Shown here: positions 19,785 to 33,068 of the stretch, one piece after another
Layout: every line of letters begins with the position of its first letter
Numbering within the stretch: the first letter of the stretch is position 1
Assembly: GCA_004431415.1 (NCBI GenBank)
Contig: QPMI01000040.1
Span: forward strand, 1 to 64,000
Reading direction: 5' to 3'
Source: Cyanophora paradoxa
Taxonomy: Eukaryota > Glaucocystophyceae > Cyanophorales > Cyanophoraceae
DNA: 64,000 bases
Notes under the pieces: generated by a model
Told to the model about the DNA's origin: nothing
Database searches by the model: none
The model's input: the letters and a program-made list of their open reading frames with translations, nothing else
Position numbers and translations under genes: made by a program

Positions 19785-22700
19785 ATGGTGCCCGAAGCGA
19801 TCGGTACGCCTGTCGACATCGCGTTCCTGTGCGACAGTCTCTTAGAATCTCTCGCCAGATGCGAGTGGGAAGCGGTACAATCCGTCGCTCGCCCTCAGCT
19901 CTCGCTCGAGGCCCGTCGACGGATCGATAGTGCCGCGCTCGCAATCGCAATGCGAGGACCGCCATCCCGCCCTTGAGGACGGCGCCGAGGACGTGGTTGA
20001 GTCGGAGGTGCCGCCCTGGACGGGCTTGCGTGGACCGCCGGCGAGGGGCGTCGACGTCGACCGAGCCGCGGCCGGAGCCGGAGCCGGCGAACATGAAACC
20101 GTGGCCGCTTCGCGTGGGCCCGGGCCGCATCATCGCCCGGCACGGCGCGAGGTACGTGCCTTCGTTTCCGAGTTCTTCCCCGCGCTGGTCCGACCCGCCG
20201 GGCCGCGGGCTGGGCCACTCAGGTTTCTGTCTTCGTCTCGGGGCCGTTCCAGGACACCGCAAGCGAGTTCGATGCGATCCGGCGGCGCGCCGCGCCGCGG
20301 CTCCGCGCCCTCTGCGCCGAGCGAGGCGTCTTCTTTCAGCTCGTGGACCTGCGGTGGGCGAAACCCCGCCCCGCCCCGCCCCGCCCCGCCCCGCCTCGGC
20401 TCACCGCGCGGGAGCGAAGGTGGGGCGTGTCGCGCGACGAAGTGCGGCGGGGCGAGCTGCTCGTCCGATGCATCCGCGAGGCGCAGCGGGCGACCTACTT
20501 CGTCGGCCTGCTTAAGGCGCGCCCCGCCCGCCTCATATGATCTGATCCGGGGCGGACCGCACGGGCCTCCGCCCCGCCCCGGCCGGCCATATGATCCGGG
20601 ACGGGCGGATGGCCCTGTTACTAACGTCCCGACAGGGCCGGTACGGGCGCCGGCTGGCGAATCCAGGTGCTTCTTCTCTAAAGCCCTCTGAGGAGCGCAT
20701 CATGCAAAGGCGCGCCGCGCCGCCCGTACCCCCCCGCGACCCGGCGCCGACGCCGGCGCCGCAGGAGCCTCGCGCAGGCCGAATCGGAGTACCCCTGGGT
20801 GCGGGCCTGTCGGGACCAGTCCCTCACGGAGGTCGAGATGCGCGCCGCCGCCCTGAACGACCCGGCGGTGCCCCCCACTTTCGAGCCGTACCGTCCCTCT
20901 CCGGGGCCTCGAACCGGGCCGGGGTGCTGCAGGCGGCCCGCGAACGGAGTCTGTTCTATTTCGCGGAGGGTCAGCCGGGCTCGCCGGCGGACGCGGATGG
21001 GTCCCGCCGCGTGGCCGCGCTCAAAGGCGAGGGCGGGGCCCCTCATATGACCCGCTTCACCCCTCCCACCTTCAGCCGTCGCTCACGTGAGTCCGCGGCG
21101 GGCAGAGGAGATCCGCGGGGCGGGCATGCGCGTCGCCGGCTTCGAAGGACCAGAGGACCTCGCAGCGTCCCTCGCCGACGACCTCGCCGGGGTACGCTTT
21201 CGCGCGCCGCTTGCCTCGCGGCCTCGATCCCCTGCCCCCCCTCCCCCTAATCGTTTCTCCCCTCCCCAACGCACCGACGCCGGTACCCCGTCCGCCCCCC
21301 GCAGCTGATCGAGAAGGACTACCCCCTCGAGGCCCTTCCCTGGCTCGAGGCCGAGCGCGCGCAGCAGGTACCCCCTCCCCCCCCCCCCCCTCCCCCGGCC
21401 CCCTTCCTGTCTCCTTTTCTTTTCCCCCTCTTCCTCGCCTCGCCCCAGCCTCAGACGTCGACCGCAGGCCTCGTTCGCGGAGGGACGGCGGCGCTGCTTC
21501 TGCGGGGACGAGTCGGACGCAGAGGCGCTGGATGCGTACGCATCGGGCAGCGGGCCCGAGGTGCGCGAGGGCTGGCAGGGCTCAAAGAAAAGATGTCCTA
21601 AGATAGGAGGCCGCCGCGGCGCCTAGACAACCTAGAACCTATCCTATAGAACCTATCCTATCTAGAACCTAGACTGTCTCGAACCCAGGTGCGCGCGCGC
21701 GCGTGAGGCCCGAGGGGTCGAGAAGGGCTCGGAGGAGGGGATCCACGGAATCGGGGATCTATTCTTTACTCTTTACTCTTTTGTTCTTTATTCCGGGACC
21801 GAGAAAGAGTTCGGAAAAGAAGATAGATCCACGGAACCCGAGATCTATCCTTTACTCTTTCCGATGCCTTCTGATTAATCATGATCGTCCGCAGATTTTC
21901 GTTCTTAGTAGCGCCGGGGGCCTTGGAAAGAGCGGTGCGCGCGCGGCACTCCCGAGCTTCACGATCGGAGCCTTTGGAATTTTTAATTTATGAGGGGCCT
22001 GTCCTCGCTTTTAAGGCCTAGGGGCCTGTAATCTTTCTCGAGCGATGGAGTGGGGCTAGCCAGCCGCTCGTAGGCTCTGAGACTGTACCGGGGCCGCAGC
22101 GACGCTGGCGAGCTGGGCGGCGCGCTGGGCGGGGGCGCACCCCGCCGACCTCACCGTCGCGGCGTTCATCGGGGGGACCAACGGCTCCTCCCTCCTCCCC
22201 TCCCTCGCCCGGTGCGCCCCCTGCCCCGGCCCGCCCCGCCCGGTTTCCGCTTCTAGCCTCGAAGGCCGCAAAGTCTCAGAAAGACGCTGTATAGCTCTTT
22301 TCTAGCTCTCATCTTATCTAGCCGGCAACGATCGCTGTGGATCTAAATCTAGACCTAGAGGGAAGGGCGCTGTATGTAGATGTAGAGGGAAATCCTTCCC
22401 TCCCTCCCGTGGCTGACGGGGCCCGCGGGGCGCGCCGGCGGCAGACGGCTCGCGGAGGAGGCAGCGGCGCGGTGGCCGGCCCTGCCGCAGCTCGACTGGC
22501 GCGGCTGCGACGCCGAGCTCGCGGTGCGCTCGCGCCTCCTCCTTGCCCTCTCAGATCGAATTCCTTCTCTGCCCCCCGTCTTCTTCTCTGCTTGCTTGCT
22601 GCATTGATTTTTCAACATTGACCGTCGAGATCGGCAAATTATAAGATTCCAAGCCCCGCTCCTCGCGCCCACAGCTGCAGATTTCTGTTTCTCTTTCTCG

Positions 22701-25700
22701 ATCACGTCGAACGATCTTTTTTGAGGTCCCCTTCGACACAAGTCCTGCCTGACCGAGCGGCGCGCAGATCCGGCTGCAGGCGTGGCTCTCCGCCGCGGCG
22801 GCGGTCTGGCCCGGCCGCGCCGTAATCGTACTGGACGCCGTCGACCAGGTGAGTGAGCGGAAACATAGAGAACAGGTTTTGAAGATAACAGTGAGCGGAA
22901 ACATAAAAACAAATGTTTATGCATGTTGCATCCGTTCGGTTCTCTTAGCATTGCAGCCGTCATATATAGCGCTGGGCCATCCAGCGTGCATGTGGATCGA
23001 TCCGGACCTGTGCATCTGCATCCGCAGCTGACGCGTGCGCGCGCGGCGCCGGCGCCGGCAGCTCCGCGGCGAGCCGGCGGCGCGCTCCCTGTCCTGGCTC
23101 CCGCCGGCGGGCCCCGCCCTCCGCATCGTCCTATCTTCAGCCCCCGGTCCGTTTCTCGCTTTGCTTTTCTCGCTTTTCTCCGCTTTTTAATTGAGTGACG
23201 TCGGGCAGGCCCCGCGCTGGAGGCGGCGCGGGCGCGCCCGCACGTGCACCGCGAGCTGGCGGCGCTGGACCCGGACCGCAGGCGGACCCTCGCCCACAGG
23301 CTCCTCGGGGTGCGCCCGCCCCCCCCCCCCCCCCCCCCACTAAGTTGAGAACTTATTTGGCCGAATCCGAAGGCCAACAGTTGTTATAGATAATCCAGAT
23401 ATTTCTAATATAAACAAAGAAGATATCATAAGCTGCCGCCTCCCGCCCTGCTGATCCGCCCCCGCTTGCTTGCTTGCTTTCTTCTCTTTACGCTCGCGGC
23501 GCGGGCGCGGCGAGCAGGCGCAGGGCCGTTCCCTTGACAAGGAGCCACTAGACCGCATCGTCTCCAGCCCGGCCTGCGGCAACGCCGTGCGCGGAGCTGA
23601 GCTCCGCTCTTTTGGGGGCGGATCCTTATCATAATTACTGCGCGCCCCCTCAGCTCTTCCTCACGACGCTGCTGGAGGACCTCTCGACCTGCGCCACGGG
23701 TGCAGAACTGGAGGCGCGCCTCGAGGCCCGCCTCGCGCTGCGGGGCCCCGCCGAGCTCTACCGGGCGCTGCTGGAGGACCTGCGAAGGCGGCACGGGCGG
23801 CTGGTGGCCGAGGCGACGGGGGCGCTGCTGTGCTGTCGGCACGGCCTGGCGGAGGCGGAGCTGGCAGCCTTCGTGGGCGCCGGCGAGCTCGAGCGCGGCG
23901 GGCCCTCCGAGGTCCTAGGCCTTTGCCCTTCCTCTTTCCATCTACGTTTGTCTGCAGCGGCCTTACTTACTTTCCTCGCAGGAGGAGTGGGCGGAGCTGT
24001 GGTACCACCTCCACCCCATGCTCGCGCCCCGCGGTGCGCGTCGTTCGCTTCCACCGCTCACATGAGCGTGCCTCACCGTCTGTGGGATCTGATCCGCGCT
24101 CAGACGGTCTCTACGGATTCCTGCACCGATGCGCCGCCGAGGTGAAAACATGGAACCTCCCATCTCGCACTGACTCGATTCGATTCGATTCGATTCGATT
24201 CGATTTCGGCGCAGGCCGTCGCCGAGGCCTTCGGGCTCCGCGACGAGGCGGGCCCCGCCCGCACCGCGCTCTACGCCCGCCTCGGCGACTTCTTCGCCCG
24301 AAGCGTTCGTTCAAGTTTACTTTGCTATGTATCTGGTAGAAGCTACCAGATGATCATGATTTAACGACGAGGGCTACCAGGCGCCCGGGGAGAGGCGGGC
24401 GCAGGAGGCGCCGTGGGCGCTGGCGCGGGCGGGCCCCGGGGCGGGCGCCCGCGGGCGCCTGGCCGAGCTGCTCTGCTGCCCCGACGTCGTGAGGCGCCTG
24501 GACCTCTACGAGACCGCCGAGCTCTGGAGGCAGGTGCGTGCGGATCAGATCCGCGCATCAAAGGCCGATGAAGAGATCAAACGAAGACAGTGAGGTTTAA
24601 ATCTTACCTGACCTCGCCCAACTGGCGCAGAGCGGGGAGGCGGCGGGGGCGGCCGCCCGCTTCGCGGCCCGCGCCGGGCCCGGCCTCGGGTCCGCTTAAG
24701 CTCGCTCGCTCCGATTCCCGCCAAATTTCAAATTCAAATTCCGATCTTCGTCCTTCCCGCCAGGACGGACCCCGCGCACCTCGTGCGGGTGGGGGAGACG
24801 CTAGAGCGCATCGGGCGGGCCTCGGACGGCACCCCGTTCCTCCAGGTCCGTGCCCCCTGATTTGATTGTGGCGCCTACGGGGGGGGCGGGGCCGGGACGG
24901 GGCTGTTTCTCGCATGGGGGGCCGCGAATATAGCCCGTCCTGCTCCCCAGCGCCGCGCATGTGGGGCCCGGGCCCTGGTTGTCTCACGCCCGCTCGCGGC
25001 CGCCGCTCGCGCAGCGGGCGCTTGAGCTGCTGGAGGGCGGCGGCGCGGGCCCCGACGGCCCGCAGCCGCGGCTGGAGGCGGCTTCCGTGCGGCTGCACCT
25101 CGGCCGCCTCTACCACGTCCAGGTGCGCTAGAGCTTGGAGGGCTCGGGTCTCGAGCTTCGAGGGCTTAGAAGGGAGGCTTAGCTCAGAAGGTTTCGATCT
25201 AGAGCTTTTTGAGTTAGTTGAGGTTCAGCTGAGCCCTCCACCACGTCCGGGTGCGCGCCTCTTAGAGCTAGAAGGCCTTAGAGCTAGCTTAGAGCTTTTA
25301 GAGTTAGTTTAGGTTCAGCTGAGGCCGGGTTAGGAGCTTCTCTGCTTAGCTTCTCCACCCGCCGAGCTGAAGGGCTGAGCTTGAGCTTCGAGGGCTGGGC
25401 TTGTCGAAGAGCGTCAAGGCCCGGGCTTGGCCTGGGGGGGAACACTTCTTGAAGGCCTAGAGCTTCGGCGGCTTAGCTTGTTGGACGGACGGCCGGGGCG
25501 CACCTCGGCCTGTCTTTGCGCGCGCGGCCCCGCCCGCCTCACTTTCCCCGCGAACAGGGGGAGTACGGGGCGGCGCTGGGGCAGATCTAGATCTGCCCCA
25601 GGGCCTAGATCTGGGCCTAGGTCTAGATCTAGACCTTCAGATCTAGATCTGCCCCAGCGCCGCCCCGTACTCCCCCTGTTCGCGGGGGAAGGGCACTACC

Positions 25701-28342
25701 GGGCCTAGATCTAGATCGCCGCTTCGCGGCGCCCCCGAAGTACATCTAGGCCTAGGGGCGGCCCGGCCTGGAGGTCTAGATCTAGAGCTTTGAGGGCTTG
25801 GCTTGTTGAACGGCCGAGGCACACCTTCGCGCGCCCCCGCCCGCCTCACTTCCCCCGCGAACAGGGGGAGTACGGGGCGGCGCTGGGGCACTACCGGGCG
25901 GCGCTGGCGGCCCGCGAGGCGGCGCTCGGGCCCGACCACATCGACACCGGCGGTGAGCCGAGAAGGGTCTAAGGAGATTGGGATAGGGCCGCGCGCGGGC
26001 GGCCCTCTTTAAGGGGCTAAGCGTTGAACTATAGGGCCGCGCGATTGTGATAGGGCCGCGGGCGGGCGGGTGCGCCCGGAAGGAAGGGGCTAAGAGGCTC
26101 GCTATAGGGCCGCGCGCCCGGCTGCGGGGCCTTCTCGAGAAGAGCGAAGAAGTCTCTTAGCCCTGGAGTGCTGGTCTAAGAACATTGGGATAGGGCCGCG
26201 CGCGGGCGGCCCTCTCGAGAAGAGCGAAGAAGTCTCCTAGTCCCTTCTCTAGCCCTGGAGCGCTGACGCCCCCGGCCCCCGCAGCGGCGCTGCACTTCCT
26301 GGCGATGCTGCACCAGGACCGCGGCGAGTACGCCGCCTCCCAGCCCCTCTACGAGGTCCGCGCGCGCGCGCCACGGCCCTCGATCCATTAAGCTTCGGAG
26401 GACGGCTCCGGCGCGCTCGCTCGCTTGCTCGCTCGCTCTGGGCGCAGCGGGCGCTGGCGGTGCAACAACTTATAGAAGATCTAGAATTTATAGATCATGG
26501 CACACTGTAAAGTTCCGACGCTCGCTCGTGGCGCAGCGGGCGCTGGCGGTGGCGGCGGGCCACCTCGGGCTCGACCACCCGAGCGCCGCCTCCGTCCTCC
26601 GCGGCCTTGCCATGCTCCTCCAGGTCCCTTCCTCCCTTTCCTTTTCGTTCCTTTTTGTTTCCTTATTTCTTCCTTCTGCAGGACCGGGGCCGCCTGGAGG
26701 AGGCCCTGCCCCTCTTCCAGCGGGCCCTCGCAGTGCACCGGAGCGCCCTGGGGCCCGAGCACCCCGAGACCGCCGGGTGCGCCTCCTCTCTCCTTTCTAG
26801 AAGGCGGGAGATCCTAGGGTTCCAAGACTCAGATCTGACCTGACCTGAACTTCGCCGCGGCGTGCGCTCAGGTCGATGTACGAGCTGGCCCGGCTCTGCC
26901 TGGCGCGCGGGAGCGTCCCCGCCGGCCTCCGCCTCTACGAGGTCACCTCACCTCAGATCTGATCTGATCTGATCTGATCTGATCTGACCTGAAATGACCT
27001 GCACTCCGCAGCGGACGCTGGCGATCTGCGAGCGGGGCCTGGGGCCCGAGCACCCCTCCAGCGCCATGGTCCTCCAGGTGCTCAGATCAGATCTGAGCTT
27101 CCTTTCCGTTCCTATTCGTTCCTTTTTGGTTCCTTTTGAGCCTCTCTTATGCCTCCGCAGCTGGGGGCGGAGCTGGCGGCGGCGGCGGGGCGCCCCGCAG
27201 AGGCCTTCCGCCTGTGCGAGGTGGGCCCGGACCCCTTCTTGCCTCCTAGGCCTGGTAGACGCTGGGGAGAGCGCCGCCCCTCCTAGAAGAGCCAAGGACC
27301 CGCGGCCCCCTAACCTCCCACAAGGCCGTCTGCCGAGCTAAGAGCGCCGCCCGAGCCGCCCGCTGAGGTGGGCCCGGGCCCCTTCTTGCCTCCTAGGCTA
27401 GAGTGCCGCCCCTCCTAGAGAGGCGTGTGCGCCCGAAAGAGCGGTCCCCTACCCTAATCCCTTCGGCCCGCTAGACGCCTCCTCTCCTAGAAAAGGCCGT
27501 CCCACGGTTCCCTAGCCTCCTGCGGGCCTCCCCAGACCCGCGGACCCCCGGCGATCGACCCCCGCTCTCCACTGACTCTCTGCGGGGAGCCTGCCAAGCG
27601 AAGAGCGCCGCCCCCGCTCCCCGCTGACTCTCTGCCGGGCGGGGCGCAGCGGGCGCTCGGGATCCGGGGGCGCCTCTTCGGGGAGCGCCACCCCTGCACC
27701 GCCGCCAGGTGACCGCGGGCCTCTTGCCCCCGCCAAACGTTAGATCTAGAATATCAGCCCGGCGGGCTAAAGCTAGCTTAGCTAGCTAAAGCTAGCTGGC
27801 TGGCCACCTCTCCCCTCCGCCACCCCTGCACCGCCGCCAGGTGACCCCGGGCTTCTTGCCCCCGCCGAATATCAGAATATCAGCCCGGCCGGATCCCAGC
27901 GCCCGCCTCTAGCTAGCTGGACGGCGGGTCACCTCTCGCGCCGAGAGGCTGACTGGCCTGTCTTCGGCGGGCTAAAGCTAGCTGGCTGGCTGGCCACCTC
28001 CTGCCCTCCCCCTCCCTCCCTCCCTACCTCCCTCCCTCCGGCTTGCGTGAGCTTCCCTAGGCCTCCGGGCAGCGCGCACGGGCTGGGGGAGCTCTAGAAT
28101 AGAATATGGGAGAGGCCCCGCCGAGCATTAGGATATCAGCCCGGCCGGAAGGCGAGGGAGGGAGGGAGGGGAAGAGGCAGGCCTGTCTGTCTGTCTGCCT
28201 GTCTGTCTGCCTGGCTGACTTGGGCTTCCCTTCGGCCAGCGCGCACGGGCTGGGGGAGCTCTGCTTCGCGGCGGGGCGCCTGGGCGAGGCCCGCGCCCTC
28301 TTCCAGGTACCCCCCGCCCCCTCCCCTCCCCGCCCTAGACTA

Positions 28343-28381
<39 letters not shown>

Positions 28382-30146
28382 GGACTAGCTAGCTTGCTTG
28401 CTTGCGCTGGAAGCCCCGCCGCGCCCCGCCCTAGACTAGCATGTCTCCTCGCCTCGGGCCGACCTGCATAGACTAGTTGGAATCTCTCATGCACTTGAAA
28501 CTCTAAAGAACGGCGCCGCCGTCTGTCTCCGTCTCCCGGGCTACTCGGGCCGACCTGCTGGGGCGCCTCGCGTCGCAGGGGGCGCTGGAGGTCTTCCGGG
28601 GCAGCCTCGGGGAGGCGCACCCGGACGCCGCCTCCGCCGCCCACTGCCTCGCCGCCGTCCTCCACCAGCAGGTGCGCCGGATACGAGATAGGCGAGACTT
28701 TGTTCTAGACATTGTTCTAGAGAATCGCGGCCCGGCGGTCCCTCCAAACTCTGAGCTGACGCTAGTAGAGCTTCTAGGGGTCTGGTCGCTAGTAGATCTA
28801 GTCTAGTAGATTCCAGATCTAGCTAGGGTCCAGTTGTCCTAGAGCGTCGCGGCCCCAACTCTGAGCTGACGCCGGCCGCGCGGCGCGCAGGGTGAGCTGG
28901 CGGGGGCGGCGGGGCTGTACGGGGCGGCGCTGGCGGCGCGGGAGGCTGCGCTGGGGCCCGCCCACCGCGCCACGGGCGCCACCCTCCGCTGCCTTGCTCT
29001 CCTCCGGTCCGCCCCGCCCCGCCCGCAGCCTTAGAGATTTAGAGATTGAAATGGGTACGGTGGAGGGCGGTGGAGGGCGCCCCGCCCCGCCCGCGGCCCT
29101 AGGAATTGATGATGGGGGGCCAAGCCCTGGGCGCTTCGAAATCGTTTTGCGTTGCTGACGCATCTTTCTGCGGCGGTGTACCCAGGGAAGAGGCGGGGGA
29201 GCGGGCCGCCGCCGTCGCCCTCTACCAGGTACCCGTACCCCCCCTCCCCCTCCCCCCTCCCCCCTTCTCTCAGTTTTCGAGTTTGCCATCCTTCCTTATC
29301 GGCCCGTCTCTCTCTCGATCGGCTCGCTTTAGATTGGTTTTAATGACGCCCCTCGTCTCCTTCTCGCAGAGGGCGCTCTCCGTCCTGGAGAGGGCGGACG
29401 GGGCGCCTGCGCGGCGCGAGGCGGAGGCGGCGCGGGGCGCCCTCGAGCTCGCCGCGCGCGCCCCGCCGCGCCTCGCGTGCCACGAGGGCCCGTCGGCGGC
29501 GGGGGCGGAGGAACCGGTACCCCCAGGGGTGGAGGGGGAGGAGTGGACGGTGCTTCTGCTGGGCCCCGGGGCGGAGGCCAAGCGGCGGGTGGCGCGGCTC
29601 CTCACGGGCCGCGGGGACTACGCCGGCGTGCCCCCCAGCGCGGTCCGTTCTGCCACATGCGAGGGAGAGAAGAAGATCATAAGATGTACTGGGCGATACA
29701 CATATGAATAAGAATCGACTTAAAAGGCAAGATCTAGAACACTTCCTACGCTATCTATCTATGCCTGCCTCCTCGTTCGGTCCCGGCCCAACTTTCGCCT
29801 CACCAAACCGGGCCGCCCTTCCCCCGCGCAGTGCGCGGCGGTGGTGCAGGGGGAGGCGGCCGTGGGCGCCGGCCGGCGGAGGCTGCGGGTGGTGGACACG
29901 GCGGGGCCGCGCCGCGCCGCCATCGACGACGTCCTCGGCGAGGTGAGTGGGAGCGAACATATATGTCCAGACCCCTGAGAGCGAGATCGTGACCGCTAAC
30001 ATATCAACATTCCCCGTCTCTTACACAACGAATGCGCGAATGCGCGCGCGCGTACGCGTGTACGTGTGCAGGCGTCGGCGTTCTGCCCGGAGGGCTTCAG
30101 CGCTCTCGTCGTCGTCGCGGAGGTGGGCGCCAGCGCCAGCGCCGAG

Positions 30147-30177
<31 letters not shown>

Positions 30178-33015
30178 ACACTGCTTCGGACGAGGTGCGC
30201 GAAATCAATAGGGGGGGCCCTGAGGAGAGCATGAGGGAATGAAGATCCCGGAACTAAACGCGAGGCTCTCGCTTAGTTTTTCCAGACGAGTTAGCTCAAG
30301 CGCAGCCATAAGCAAACCTTATTATAAGCTGGGTTATAAGTTATAGCTAAATGTAAGCTGGGCGGGTCGGGCGGGGCGGGGCGAGCGGGCCTGGGCGAGC
30401 TCTCACTTAGTTTTTCCGGACGAGCTAGCTTGCTGGCCATCAGCTAGAATCTGGAGGCGGCGCGCCCCGACTTCGGTTGGATGTGCCCCTGACTTCGCCC
30501 CCGCGCACGGCAGTTCTTCGACGTGCTGCGGGTGGCGGTGCTGGGGCGCGCCGGCGAGGCCCGCGCCGTCGTCGCCCTCGTCGCCCACGCCGCCTCGCCC
30601 GGAGGGGGCCCCCGCCCCACAGAAGAAGAAGAAGGAGGAGGAGGAGAAGGCGTGGAAGCGGTCCGCGCAGAGGAGGAGGAGGAGGGGGAGGCTCCTTCGC
30701 GCCGGTGGGGCCGCGGCCTCCGCGCGATGGTCGAGTCCTGCGGGCGCCGCTGCGTCGCCTTCGGATCGAAGCTCGTCGACTCCGACGGCGGCGCCGGCGC
30801 CGGCGAGGCGGCGGGGGCCGCCGCCGCCGCGCGACGGGCGCTCCTCGCACACATCGCCGCAGTGGCGTCGGCGTCAGAGAAAGAGGCGGGCGCGAGGGCG
30901 GGGCGGTGCTTTTTCGCGCGGGAGATCGTCCAGGGGGCCGCCCTCTGGCGATGCCGCCCCCGGCGCGCCCCGGACGCCGTGCGCCGCTCCCCTCCTCCAC
31001 GCAGGCCTAAAAGATGCATATAGGCCGAGCTCACTCTCCCGCGCAGTGGCAGCGGGCGGCGATGGACGTTGGCGATGTCCTCGCACGCCTCCGCCTCCAC
31101 TCCCTCGACGGTGCCCCGCCCCGCCCCGCCCCAGAGACTCTCCCGCCCACCGCCCGCCCGCCGCCTTCGTTCGCGGCCAGCGCTCCGCGTGGTCGCCCTC
31201 GTCGACCACGAGAACGACCAGGTCCGCCCCCGAGCTCCCCTCCCGAGAACGACGGGAAATCCAGTGAAATCCAGTGAAATCCAGTGAAATCCAGTGGCAT
31301 CTAGTGCGAACGAAGTCTAGTGAATCTAGGGGGGGAGGGGGGGGGGGGGGGGCCTAACAGTCTCCCGCGGCCGCCTGCCTGCCCCGCTCCCTTCCAATCT
31401 CGTCCGCTCTCTCCCCCAACCCCGCCCCCCCGCAGCGGGCGGCGGGGTCGCTGCTGGAGGCGCCCCCGCTGCTCTCGCACGCGCGCACCCTCGTCTTCTA
31501 CTGCCAGGACGCCCCCGCCGCCCACCGTCTCCGGTCCGCCCCTCCCGCCCCGTTCCCTAATTAGAACCGTTCCCGTTCCGCTCTAGCAGATCTAATTAGA
31601 TTCTAATTATATAAACTTTACGAGCGGCGGCGCCTCGCCCCACCGCACCCCGCACTCCGCTCGCGCTCATGTGATCTGACTGATCCGACTCACCTGAGCA
31701 GGGTGCTGGAGGACCCCGAACGCTCGGGGCGGCCCGACCTCCTCGCCATCCGCGCCCCGCACGCCCGCCGCAACGCCGCCGACTTCGCCCTCACACAGGT
31801 ACCCCCCTCCTCTTCCCCCCCGTCCCCCCTAGAGGAACGAAACGAGGGAAGCGAGCTAGAGAACGATCTGTACCTCTGCGTAGCTTAGCCCATTTACCTG
31901 CTCTTGTCCGTCCCGTCCGATCCGACGGACGAGAGCAGGCAAATGCGCTTAGCTGGCTGCTAGGCCCATTTCTCTTCCCCCCCTGCTCTCAGGCTCAGGC
32001 CCATCCGCCCCGCGCCGCCCATCCACCCCGCGCCCCGTCGCCCGGCCCCGCCCCTGCCCTGCCGGCCTCGCCCCTCTCACCCGCACGCCCGCCCGCCCCT
32101 CCAGTGGGCCGGCCTCCTGCACGCCCTCGTACCCCTCTCGTGCAAGGTTACCCCCCCTCTAACCCCCTGATTCTCTACCCCCTCCTGACACTCTACCCCC
32201 CCCCCCCAAGTTCCTCGTGGTCTCCCAGGACGGCGCCCTCGTGGACCTGGCCTCCGGCCTCCTCCAGGCGCGCCGCTCACCTGACTCTGATCCCGATTCC
32301 GATCTGATCTGATCTGATCTGATCTGATATGATCTGATTCCGATGGGACGCAGGCGCGGGCGCGGCCCTTCGCCGTTGTCGCGGGGCACCGCATCAACCT
32401 CTGGTCCCGCATCCTCGGTGCGCCCGCTCTCCTTGTATATACAAGCAATCCGTCAACTACATCCACCTTTGGCTTGGGACCTCGAGCTTTCTGGGTCCAA
32501 TCTGAGGCTTTTCGACGCAGCGGAGCTTGAGGCGGTGGAGCGGACGCGCCCCGGCTGGGCCGGCCTCAGGCGAGCCGCTCACCTGAGTCTGATTCGATCC
32601 GATCCGATCGGATCTGATTCCGGCGCCAGGGAGATCCGCGCGGCGGCGCTGCAGCGCTTCGCCCCGCGGGCGGCGGCGCGTCTGGCGGCGGACCGGCCTA
32701 AGGCATGCTCCTCGGCCTGGAGCCTCCTGCGCAACACGGTGCGCCGCGTCCGCACACGAACACCGCGGACCCTCAGACGGGCGCCGCCTCAGGTGATGCG
32801 GCCGGCGGAGCGTGAGCTCTTTGGCGGCGAGGCGCACGCGGCCGCCGTCGCCGGGGCCTTGGCCGCCTGCGGCGCCTTTCTTGCCCCGGACGGTGAGACA
32901 GAGACGGGGCGGTAGAGGGGAAACTGAGAGGGGGGGTCTGACGTCTCCGGCGCGGCGCGGCGCGGCGCGGCGCGGCGCGCAGGGCGTGGGGAGGTTCGGT
33001 ACGGCCCCGCAGCGT

Positions 33016-33068
<53 letters not shown>

